Below are positions 1-7,216 of a stretch of 64,000 nt of DNA, piece by piece (position 1 is the first letter of the stretch; each line of letters begins with the position of its first letter). The notes below the pieces were generated by a model. The model saw nothing but the letters and a program-made list of their open reading frames with translations. It searched no databases and had not been told where the DNA came from. The DNA is from Sphingobacterium rhinopitheci (GTDB lineage: Bacteria > Bacteroidota > Bacteroidia > Sphingobacteriales > Sphingobacteriaceae), in contig NZ_JADEYQ010000012.1 in NCBI RefSeq assembly GCF_022627575.1, positions 1 to 64,000 on the forward strand, written 5' to 3'. The position numbers were made by a program, and so were the translations under genes.

Positions 1-199
1 TCAAAATCAAATTTATAGATATTAAGCCATTTTAATATTTAATAAATATTCTACTAAAGTAAATAGGTATAAAGATGAATCACGATCTACACATATTTTA
101 TACGTATAAACATACTATAATTTGTAATTTAGCCATCATGCTTATTGTATGATATTAGAATTTCTAATGCATATTATTTCAATACTATTTAACGGAAAT

Positions 200-706
200 A
201 TGAACACTTTAACCTATAGAAACGCAACGCTCTCGGACTTAAACATAATTGTCGACATATATAATTCAACGATAGCATCACGTATGGTAACGGCAGATAC
301 AACGCCCATTACTGTAGATGATAGAAAAAAATGGTTTGAAGATCACAATAGTTCGACTCGTCCACTATGGATGATTGAAGATAAAAATAATGCCATTGTA
401 GGTTGGGTTAGTTTTCAATCTTTCTACGGCCGTCCAGCCTATAATAGCACTGCCGAAGTAAGTATCTATTTGGATGAAAATCAAAGAGGAAAAGGTTATG
501 GAAAGCAAGTGCTTGCGTATTGTATTGCTCAAGCTCCTAATTATGGAATAAAAACTATATTAGGTTTTATTTTTACACATAACGAACCTAGTTTAAGATT
601 GTTTAGAAACTTGGGTTTTGAAGATTGGGCGATGCTGCCGAATATAGCAGTCTTAGATGAGGTAGAGCGGAGTTTGTGTATCTTAGGGAAGCGGATAACG
701 GAATAA
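200..706 (+). CDS. GNAT N-acetyltransferase, phosphinothricin acetyltransferase-like
   Basis: A 168-residue acetyl-CoA dependent N-acetyltransferase of the PAT/YncA type, which acetylates small amines or amino-acid-like compounds in the cytosol. The opening TYRNATLSDL and the IYN segment are typical of the subgroup. The acetyl-CoA loop QRGKGYGKQVL matches the Q/R-x-x-G-x-G/A signature, and a later NEPSLRLFRNLGFED is the usual C-terminal GNAT helix. An upstream in-frame start at 149 would add a hydrophobic 17-residue tail foreign to the family, so I start at the ATG at 200, giving normal length. It stands alone ahead of the fluoride channel pair. The substrate cannot be told from sequence. Confidence 0.85.
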   Translation: MNTLTYRNATLSDLNIIVDIYNSTIASRMVTADTTPITVDDRKKWFEDHNSSTRPLWMIEDKNNAIVGWVSFQSFYGRPAYNSTAEVSIYLDENQRGKGYGKQVLAYCIAQAPNYGIKTILGFIFTHNEPSLRLFRNLGFEDWAMLPNIAVLDEVERSLCILGKRITE

Positions 707-835
707 TTACTTTTTCATCAAGCAGTATAAGGCAGTCTATACGCTTTTATAACTCAGATCCACAAACAAAATAGAAATCCTGCTGTTTAAACAATTATAG
801 CTCTATTAATGCAATTGTTTAATTAGCATACAATT

Positions 836-1210
836 ATGAAAGAATTCTTATTCATATTGGTCGGTGGTGGACTCGGCAGTATATTAAGGTATTTTATTGG
901 AGAACTCATCCCTTATTATTATAAGGGAAAATTTCCTTTGGGTACATTTACCGCAGATGTACTAGGCTGCTTAGCGATTGGGATATTTAGCGCCTTAATG
1001 CAACCAACTGGGCTCTATGACGCATTTTTTGTTACGGGTTTTTGCGGTGGCTTCACTACATTTTCGAGTTTCTCAAAAGAATCATTTCTATTTTTCCATA
1101 CCAAAGAGAATACCCTAGCATTAGTGTATGCAATATCTACCCCTATCTTCGGTTTAATAGCTGTATTGATAGGATATACCCTTGCGGGAGGCAACTTAGC
1201 CATATTATAA
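836..1210 (+). CDS. crcB: Fluoride channel CrcB/Fluc, first copy
   Basis: A 124-residue four-helix membrane protein of the CrcB/Fluc family, which exports fluoride passively as an antiparallel dimer. The N-terminal GGGLGSILRY and the central GFCGGFTTFSSFSKE are the family hallmarks; the phenylalanines of TTFSSF line the pore. A second crcB follows after 15 bases in the same direction, so the two are very likely co-transcribed and may form a heterodimer. No fluoride riboswitch is recognisable in the 129 bases before this gene. Length is normal. Confidence 0.95.
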   Translation: MKEFLFILVGGGLGSILRYFIGELIPYYYKGKFPLGTFTADVLGCLAIGIFSALMQPTGLYDAFFVTGFCGGFTTFSSFSKESFLFFHTKENTLALVYAISTPIFGLIAVLIGYTLAGGNLAIL

Positions 1211-1225
1211 TACAATAAAAGTACT

Positions 1226-1606
1226 ATGAACAGAATTGTTTTTGTATTCCTTGGTGGCGGTATAGGAAGTATTTGTCGGCACTTTATCAGTTTAGCTTTT
1301 ACGAACTTAAGTTATATAAAATTTCCAATAGCTACATTTATAACCAATGTAGTCGGTTGTTTCATTATTGGACTTTTAGTAGGAAAACTAAATTTATCTA
1401 ACAAACTGAATCTACTTTTGGTAACAGGATTTTGCGGTGGTTTTACCACATTTTCTACTTTCTCCAAAGAGTCACTTACATTAATAGTACATAATGAAGT
1501 ATTCCTTGCACTTTTTTATATGGCAACGAGTGTAGCAATAGGTATATTGTTAGTCCGTGCTGGATATGCTATTACATCCAAAAAACAGCAAAGCATACAA
1601 AAATAG
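1226..1606 (+). CDS. crcB: Fluoride channel CrcB/Fluc, second copy
   Basis: A 126-residue paralogue of the preceding channel, with the same GGGIGSICRH start and GFCGGFTTFSTFSKES pore motif. The two proteins share a plan but differ clearly in residues, as in species where the pair works as an obligate heterodimer. Four membrane helices are visible. The C-terminus is lysine- and glutamine-rich and probably cytosolic. The 277 bases after it, up to the convergent cupin gene, show no gene. Confidence 0.95.
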   Translation: MNRIVFVFLGGGIGSICRHFISLAFTNLSYIKFPIATFITNVVGCFIIGLLVGKLNLSNKLNLLLVTGFCGGFTTFSTFSKESLTLIVHNEVFLALFYMATSVAIGILLVRAGYAITSKKQQSIQK

Positions 1607-1883
1607 ATACTGACAAAAAACAACATAAAGAGGTTGTATTTATCTAACAAATGTTGTAAAATTTCAATATAAGAACCTATTCTTGCTATACCTATTACCA
1701 CTTCTAGGTTAGCGCTTACTTGACGGAGCTATTCGTCCATAGAAGAGATACTCAATAGACCTTCTATACAAATCAATAGCCATTTGTCCAGAAAAATTAA
1801 AGCATACATGCTCTACTTCTAACTACTACCACGTGTACATAATTGTGTCCATCTGCCCCTCACTCCTAATTACTTCAATAAAC

Positions 1884-2294
1884 CTATAAATTATCAGCAA
1901 CAAATAAATTGTCAGCACCATCTTTCATAGGGATATATAATCTTACCCATTTTTTTCCCTGTATCATTTCCCAACTGTGGCCCTCTCCGGTCAGATCCTC
2001 TGCCAATAGTATGATACCTGGTTTTATAACAAATGTAGTTCCATCACTAACTTTAAATTTCAACTTCCCTTTTAGGGTTACTACATATTGCCTGCGAGGA
2101 GCTACATGTCGACCCATCTGCCATTTCTCAATCTGCGAACTCAACCAAAAGGTTTTTATTTCAGCATGTGCATAGGTAGGTAACTTACCTAACTCAAATG
2201 CACTTGTGCCATCAGGATTGCTGAAAATTCGAACAGCAGGGATATAGCTCAACTCTTGTTCTATTGTCATACAAGTAGGATTTTCTTTAGTCAT
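1884..2294 (-). CDS. Small cupin-domain protein
   Basis: A 136-residue protein that looks like a single cupin barrel. The stretch RRQYVVTLKGKLKFKVSDG followed by FVIKPGIILLAEDLTGEGH matches the second half of cupin domains (G-x-x-F/Y and the PG turn), and SWEMIQGKKW continues it. Related proteins are annotated as cupins of unknown ligand. The frame can be extended to a TTG at 2336, but the ATG at 2294 (MTKEN) gives a more ordinary start. It stands alone, and a strong hairpin at 2399-2435 separates it from the next minus-strand gene. Substrate and metal are unknown. Confidence 0.6.
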   Translation of the reverse strand: MTKENPTCMTIEQELSYIPAVRIFSNPDGTSAFELGKLPTYAHAEIKTFWLSSQIEKWQMGRHVAPRRQYVVTLKGKLKFKVSDGTTFVIKPGIILLAEDLTGEGHSWEMIQGKKWVRLYIPMKDGADNLFVADNL

Positions 2295-2398
2295 AGATAA
2301 TTGTTCGTTCTCTAAAATACAATATTTGAATAACAATTTCTACGTGAATTTTACTTTCTATAATAGTAATATATTACCTAATAATATAGGAGTAATAA

Positions 2399-2435
2399 TA
2401 ACATAGCCGAATAATCTGATTATTCGGCTATGTTA
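2399..2435 (-). terminator. Hairpin terminator after the barrel-like gene
   Basis: A perfect inverted repeat with 17-base arms around ACATAGCCGAATAAT and a three-base loop, 40 bases past the stop of the gene at 2476-3153. The T-tract on the minus strand is broken (TTATTATTACT), so efficiency is uncertain. Confidence 0.6.
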
Positions 2436-2475
2436 AGTTTATTCAAAGCTAAAATAAGTATATTACTTATTAGGT

Positions 2476-3153
2476 TTAATATAGCAATGCCCTAACAAAT
2501 ATACCAACATTGTTCTTAAAAAGCTTTTCTGGTCCATACCAGTCTAAATGAGCTCCAGGACCAAATGTAAACTCCTTATAATTTATACCCGCTCTCAATA
2601 TTACATAGCTTCTATTATGATCCCCCGAATTTGGTACAAAGCTATACAGTGTCTGAATACGACTATAGAGATTCAATGACTTATTTATCTTTGGAGTATA
2701 TTCCAAAACAGTTACTAATTCAGAATCATAATTTTTGGTAAATTCAACTTTAGGATTCAATAGAAAGAAGATATCTCTATGTGTAATGGCATAAAAAAGT
2801 GCTGTGGCGGGTCTAAAATTGCCCCCTGATGTATATTGCATCCCTCCCAAAATATCAAAACCTTTGAATAAACGATAGGTAAGATGTGCCTGAGTCATTA
2901 ATTCAGGTGTATCTTCCCTTTTCCATGGTGATGTCCCTTCAGTGACGCTAAAAAATCCTAACTTAGGAATACTTAAGAATTTTTTGTTTACCACTAATTG
3001 ATACATGGTATATCTACTACCGGTAATGACATCTACAATTACAGGATTCACATCAGGCTTAGTTGAGGTAATTGTACTATTTTCAACTTGTGCTTGCAGT
3101 GATGTAGTAAAGAAAAAGGCTGATACAGCAACGGAAATAAGAATTTTACGCAT
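2476..3153 (-). CDS. Exported beta-barrel-like outer membrane protein
   Basis: A 225-residue protein with a clear signal peptide (MRKILISVAVSAFFF, cleavage near SLQAQ). The mature part has alternating hydrophobic and polar strands rich in Y, F and G (for example LTYRLFKGFDILGGMQYTSGG and YVILRAGINYKEFTFGPG) and ends with a hydrophobic, aromatic-terminated strand, FVRALLY. These are signs of a small outer membrane beta-barrel. I do not recognise a named family. It has no operon partner: about 950 bases without genes lie upstream. Function unknown. Confidence 0.6.
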   Translation of the reverse strand: MRKILISVAVSAFFFTTSLQAQVENSTITSTKPDVNPVIVDVITGSRYTMYQLVVNKKFLSIPKLGFFSVTEGTSPWKREDTPELMTQAHLTYRLFKGFDILGGMQYTSGGNFRPATALFYAITHRDIFFLLNPKVEFTKNYDSELVTVLEYTPKINKSLNLYSRIQTLYSFVPNSGDHNRSYVILRAGINYKEFTFGPGAHLDWYGPEKLFKNNVGIFVRALLY

Positions 3154-4108
3154 AATTTATATTGGTTAGTTAAAAAAATAAATTGAACTATTATTAGTCT
3201 TTATTTAAAAATCAACACCTTTAGCCGGACTACAGTAAATTATAATGAGACCGCAAGAACACGGATAACTCAAGAAAATTGACAGCATGAAGAATTAAAA
3301 ATTACCACTAAGCTCTTTAAAGAGCTTAGCATAAACGTTAGATTAATAATTTATCTTGTAGCTAGTGTGCTTTAAAATTTTACATCAAGTGAACCAAATA
3401 GAAAGACCATTAAAAAGTCGATAAAAGGATAATTCAGAAATAGAGATCACAACGTCAATCTATAAAGCATAGCGCTTTACATAACCTACATCTCACTATC
3501 TATTACCAACTTAAATCAAAAACAGCTTCAAAAGTCTATTAGAATAATAGACAGTAACAACCGAATTTTAGGTCTATAAATTTTTTATAAAACAAAAAGA
3601 ATTGGTTTACTAATTGTCTATTATGGTTAGCTAATATTTGCATTTAATTATAGACGTAAATAGCAATAAAAGGTTTAACTTTAAAAGAAATTTATTTTCT
3701 TTTAAAGAATATGCAAGTGAAAAATCACTTTCCATAATACCAAAAAACTGATATTATTATAAGGAGAATGGCGTCTTAAATAATGTTTGAGATAAAAAAA
3801 ATCCCCTAAATGGGTAATATAGTTCCTCTAAACTCGTTAGTTTTTAATGTTAAGAAAGCTTTAAAGTATTTAAAAGTGGTAATAACCTATCATGCATTTA
3901 TTATGATACCATAACGTAAAAAGAATACATGGAAAATTAATAGTGAAGAATAAATTGAACCACTTTGTTGTCCAAAATATTCAATTATGGTGGAAAGATG
4001 TATTGTTTTGTATTCAGGACAACATTTATACATTTAACATCCTAAGGGTATGAACAACAAAATCTGTTTTAATTTGTAAATAACGCCACAATTCTATAAT
4101 TTGGCACT
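3154..4108. other. Gene-poor stretch of about 950 bases
   Basis: No frame on either strand looks coding. It contains a perfect 22-base palindrome at 3308-3329 and an AT-rich hairpin at 3679-3707, arms CTTTAAAAGAA. The sequence has many short A/T runs and no recognisable relic of a transposase or tRNA. It separates divergent genes, so promoters for both must lie at its ends. Confidence 0.5.
3308..3329. repeat. Perfect 22-base palindrome
   Basis: The half-site CTAAGCTCTTT is followed directly by its exact reverse complement. It has no loop and no T-tract, so it is more like a dimeric protein-binding site or a chance inverted repeat than a terminator. It lies about 155 bases upstream of the minus-strand gene at 3153. 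Confidence 0.45.
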
Positions 4109-4381
4109 ATGTCAGAACAAGATCGCAACCCCTATCTATTATTCACACAAGATATCTTAGATAACTGGAAAGCTCAGGAAGTACTTTATCTAAAAGTGGA
4201 GGAATTGTCTATTATCAACGGTATCACGTTATTTGAGCTTATACCCGACTCTGTTTTATTAGATGTAGATCACGAAACGATGTATAGCATTGACTCCGAA
4301 GATATTGAAGATATGTTACTACCAAGTAAAAGCACTAGATTCTTGGTACACGAAGTATATCTTGCCGAGGAAGATGAATAA
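4109..4381 (+). CDS. Small acidic protein of unknown function
   Basis: A 90-residue acidic protein without signal peptide or membrane segment, so probably cytosolic. It starts MSEQDRNPYLLFTQDIL and ends in a run of acidic residues (YLAEEDE). I do not recognise a family. The central part alternates beta-like hydrophobic segments (LFELIPDSVLLDV) with acidic turns. It converges on the monooxygenase gene at 4405, the two stops being only 24 bases apart with a shared hairpin. An AT-rich TATAATTTG element 11 bases before the ATG could be its promoter. Confidence 0.6.
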   Translation: MSEQDRNPYLLFTQDILDNWKAQEVLYLKVEELSIINGITLFELIPDSVLLDVDHETMYSIDSEDIEDMLLPSKSTRFLVHEVYLAEEDE

Positions 4382-4391
4382 GGATGAGCAA

Positions 4392-4419
4392 AGGAATAAT
4401 ACATCTATGTATTATTCCT
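4392..4419. terminator. Bidirectional hairpin between convergent genes
   Basis: Arms AGGAATAATACA and TGTATTATTCCT (12 bases) with a four-base loop. The minus-strand gene's stop codon (4405-4407) lies in the hairpin itself. It probably ends transcription of both convergent genes, though there is no strong T-tract. Confidence 0.5.
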
Positions 4420-5841
4420 ACAACGACCTCTAGGTTGATCGCCTCCTTCAAAAAACAAGTCTGAATGTAATAGAATTGCAGCATCCGCAGAATCTTTGAC
4501 TTTCAAATTACTACGCAATAGCATATCAGCTTCAAAATCTGTTAATATATCTTCACGTATGCCCGCTTTAGAGATCAATGGAAATTGATACTTCGTATAA
4601 ATAGCCCGTGCTAAAGCCAATGCATCAAGAATAGCCTGATTGGCTCCTTGTCCTTTGAATGGGCTCATCGGATGCGCTGCATCACCTATTAAAGTAATAG
4701 GTTTATTCCTTTCAGCCAACTCAGTTGTCAATAGATCACGGTCATAGACAGGGTAGCCAGAGATATGATGTAATTCTGTAGCTTCTATTATTTGGGGTAT
4801 AGGTTCATGCCATTTCATCCTACGAATAGCTTCTTCTTTTAATGCTAATGCACCCGCAGTACGCAGCGCTTGTGCTTCGACTTCAGCCATAGGAAAACTT
4901 AGCTGCCACATAACCGAATCTGCGGTATAGGGCATTACATAAATACGTTCCTTACCATTAGCTGTTTGAAAAATTGTAGCGCCATCTAATAAAGGAGAAT
5001 CTTTGATCGTTATATTCTCTAAAGGGCAAATTCCTAAAATCACTACACAATTGAGGTAGCGCAAGGGTTTTATCTCTTCACCTATTAATAATCGGCGTAC
5101 GGCACTACGAATACCATCAGCTCCTACTAAAAGCTCTGTTTTACATGATTTTGTGATATCACCGACCTTAAATGATAATTCTACGCTATTATCATCATTC
5201 GTTTTATAGTCCAGCAATTGGTGTCCCCAATTTATTTTATTCGAATCAACCAATAGATTAATCATCTGTTCACGTAGTGCCTGTCGTGCGATATGTATAT
5301 TAGATCGCTTAGGTACTTTATTTATATTATCAGCACACCATTTTCGGGTGCCCCACTCGCCTATTACATCACCAGCATCTGTAAACGCGACATGTCTAGT
5401 TGAAACTACACCCTGATCTAAGTGCTGTATACCTAAGCCCTTTATAGCTCTATTTGCTTGTTGCAGAGTAAGCCCATATCCTTGAGAACGTGCTTCAAAA
5501 TTATCATCGCGCTCATACAACGTAAAAGGAATCCCTCTATGTTGACAAGCTACAGCTAATGCAACACCACTTATCCCTGCACCAATAATAGCGACATGTG
5601 GAAAGCGTTTATCATCCGCTTCAAGAGACTTTTCAGCCTTAACGATTCCTGCACCATCACAGGTACTACAAAAATATAAGTGACCTTGTGGACGTATGGG
5701 AGCCTCTATAATATTGCCTTCAGCAGTTTCAAATACGGCCAAATCGGACGCATATTTAGCACGTACTTTTTTACTAAGCTTACGTCTCTTGGTTCCCCTC
5801 CCTAAGCAATTATCACAAACAACCCAATTATTTTTACCCAT
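4405..5841 (-). CDS. FAD-dependent monooxygenase with N-terminal DnaJ-like cysteine module
   Basis: A 478-residue flavoprotein of the aromatic-hydroxylase class, expected to hydroxylate a substrate with NAD(P)H and oxygen. From about residue 83 it has the Rossmann motif VAIIGAGISGVALA ending in the acidic YERD, then LLVGADGIRSAVRR (DG motif), then LIGDAAHPMSPFKGQGANQA, the second FAD-binding motif. The first 70 residues are unusual. They hold two CxxCxGxG repeats, CDNCLGRG at 9-16 and CSTCDGAG at 58-65, the zinc-binding pattern of the DnaJ central domain. Both parts are in one unbroken frame with an ATG start. The zinc function is inference; the substrate is unknown. No operon partner. Confidence 0.85.
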   Translation of the reverse strand: MGKNNWVVCDNCLGRGTKRRKLSKKVRAKYASDLAVFETAEGNIIEAPIRPQGHLYFCSTCDGAGIVKAEKSLEADDKRFPHVAIIGAGISGVALAVACQHRGIPFTLYERDDNFEARSQGYGLTLQQANRAIKGLGIQHLDQGVVSTRHVAFTDAGDVIGEWGTRKWCADNINKVPKRSNIHIARQALREQMINLLVDSNKINWGHQLLDYKTNDDNSVELSFKVGDITKSCKTELLVGADGIRSAVRRLLIGEEIKPLRYLNCVVILGICPLENITIKDSPLLDGATIFQTANGKERIYVMPYTADSVMWQLSFPMAEVEAQALRTAGALALKEEAIRRMKWHEPIPQIIEATELHHISGYPVYDRDLLTTELAERNKPITLIGDAAHPMSPFKGQGANQAILDALALARAIYTKYQFPLISKAGIREDILTDFEADMLLRSNLKVKDSADAAILLHSDLFFEGGDQPRGRCRNNT

Positions 5842-6084
5842 CTACATGACAATAAGTTAATTTATTAATAGCAAGAAACATACAGTGCATTACTTAAACA
5901 ATAGTATCATATAAATATCATTGCTCCCGACTACCTACTAACAAGCGCAAAATTAAGTTTAAATATTTATTTACCAAGACCATATTACCTTTACCTTATA
6001 GTAGTTTATACAATGACAAGTAATACAACGGTAATGTAAAAACTATCAGCGTATAAAATATATTTATTGCACTAAAAATGGCTC

Positions 6085-6570
6085 TTATTTTGCGGGTTCA
6101 ACAATAGTCCCTAATGGAAAAAGTTTTCTAAATACAAAACCTACTAATGGACCAGCTACCAATACTTGTAATGGGTAAGCCATAATAAAGTTTCTAGCGA
6201 TAGTAATCAATAATTCGGAGAACCAATTTTCATTGATTTCATTAAATAATAAAGAACCAACAATTGACATTATAACAACCATCTGTATTACAAAACATAA
6301 CGAACTTACTAAAATCTTTTTTGGAAGTGGGTCTTGCTTCTTCACGAACTTACCTATCAATGCAAAAGCTAATTTACTGACTAAAAACCACTCTACAATA
6401 AATGCTATAGTAGCAGAAATTGGGAATATCAACCATGCTTTTTTTAGACTTTCTATATTTAAACCTTGATGTATAACGATATTATAAGTCGTCATAACAC
6501 CGGCCATCACGAAGACCATTAAAATAGTATAAATTAAACTTTCTTTCTTGTTTACGGGCATTAAACTCAT
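6085..6570 (-). CDS. DUF2798-type four-helix membrane protein
   Basis: A 161-residue inner-membrane protein with four hydrophobic helices in two similar halves, as in DUF2798 proteins. Each half has the small-residue helix that opens the repeat (ILMVFVMAGVMTTYN; LCFVIQMVVIMSIVG). Its biochemical role is unknown. The start lies 5 bases after the stop of the MarR-type regulator, so the two form an operon, and the regulator probably controls this protein in response to a small molecule. This pairing suggests a role in solute or drug tolerance, which is inference only. Confidence 0.7.
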   Translation of the reverse strand: MSLMPVNKKESLIYTILMVFVMAGVMTTYNIVIHQGLNIESLKKAWLIFPISATIAFIVEWFLVSKLAFALIGKFVKKQDPLPKKILVSSLCFVIQMVVIMSIVGSLLFNEINENWFSELLITIARNFIMAYPLQVLVAGPLVGFVFRKLFPLGTIVEPAK

Positions 6571-6575
6571 TATTA

Positions 6576-7016
6576 TTATTTAGATATTAAATTAATTGCA
6601 GTTTGCTTTAGTAATGCTAAAGCATGAAAAAAATCTTCTTTTTCCACTGTAGAAAGGATCGATATTTTTTCGCTGAAGTGATTTTCCATACTTTCTTCAA
6701 TTATTGCAGTAATAGCTGCACCTTTATCTGTCAGACATAGATATACCAACCGCTTATCTTCTGTCGAACGCATACGCTTCAGAAGATCGAGCTCTTCTAA
6801 TTTATCGACAGTCTGCGAAAAAGGGCCCTTTTCCAAGCCAATAGCGCGTGCAATAGTCACCATAGGTAGTTGAGCTGAATTTTTGACGGTCATCAAAATT
6901 CTTTCTTGCGTCAGATTTAAATCTGCTAATTCTTTTGGAAAAGTATAATCTTTAAAAAGAATGTGCTTTAGCAGATCTATGCTATTTAACTCGATAGCTA
7001 TTTTTTTATGTTCCAA
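6576..7016 (-). CDS. MarR family transcriptional regulator
   Basis: A winged-helix repressor. The region LTQERILMTVKNSAQLPMVTIARAIGLEKGPFSQ carries the helix-turn-helix, and LKRMRSTEDKRLVYLCLTDKG is the typical beta-wing with the D-x-R signature. The frame is open up to an ATG at 7103, but that start would add about 29 hydrophobic residues and place an 18-base palindrome inside the coding sequence. A TTG at 7016 gives a normal 146-residue MarR protein and leaves the palindrome about 56 bases upstream as an autoregulatory operator. First gene of an operon with the DUF2798 protein. Confidence 0.85.
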   Translation of the reverse strand: MEHKKIAIELNSIDLLKHILFKDYTFPKELADLNLTQERILMTVKNSAQLPMVTIARAIGLEKGPFSQTVDKLEELDLLKRMRSTEDKRLVYLCLTDKGAAITAIIEESMENHFSEKISILSTVEKEDFFHALALLKQTAINLISK

Positions 7017-7071
7017 TATAATAGTTATTATTATAACGGTTACAAATATAACTATAAAATCGCATGTAAAC

Positions 7072-7089
7072 AAGTTGTTTAAACAACTT
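7072..7089. promoter_or_regulatory. Candidate MarR operator palindrome
   Basis: AAGTTGTTTAAACAACTT is a perfect 18-base palindrome, the AT-rich symmetrical form bound by MarR dimers. It is 56 bases upstream of the preferred regulator start. It is seen directly; binding is inferred. Confidence 0.55.
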
Positions 7090-7155
7090 ATGGATAAACC
7101 CAATAAATAAAAATGAAGGAATTAAACCATAAATTAAGGACAACTTTTTAACCAT

Positions 7156-7195
7156 AAAAAAACCTCCACTAACTAATTGTTAATGGAGGTTTTTT
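7156..7195 (-). terminator. Intrinsic terminator after the M13 peptidase gene
   Basis: Stem AACCTCCA / TGGAGGTT flanked by A and T runs, with a T-tract of seven on the minus strand. It begins 22 bases past the peptidase stop codon. Confidence 0.85.
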
Positions 7196-7216
7196 GCTAT
7201 TAAGAATAATCTAATT

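Noticed and set aside
707-835. Possible fluoride riboswitch before crcB
   Set aside because: The conserved GGNGAUGG and CUGAUGACUCCU-like blocks of the crcB motif are not present.
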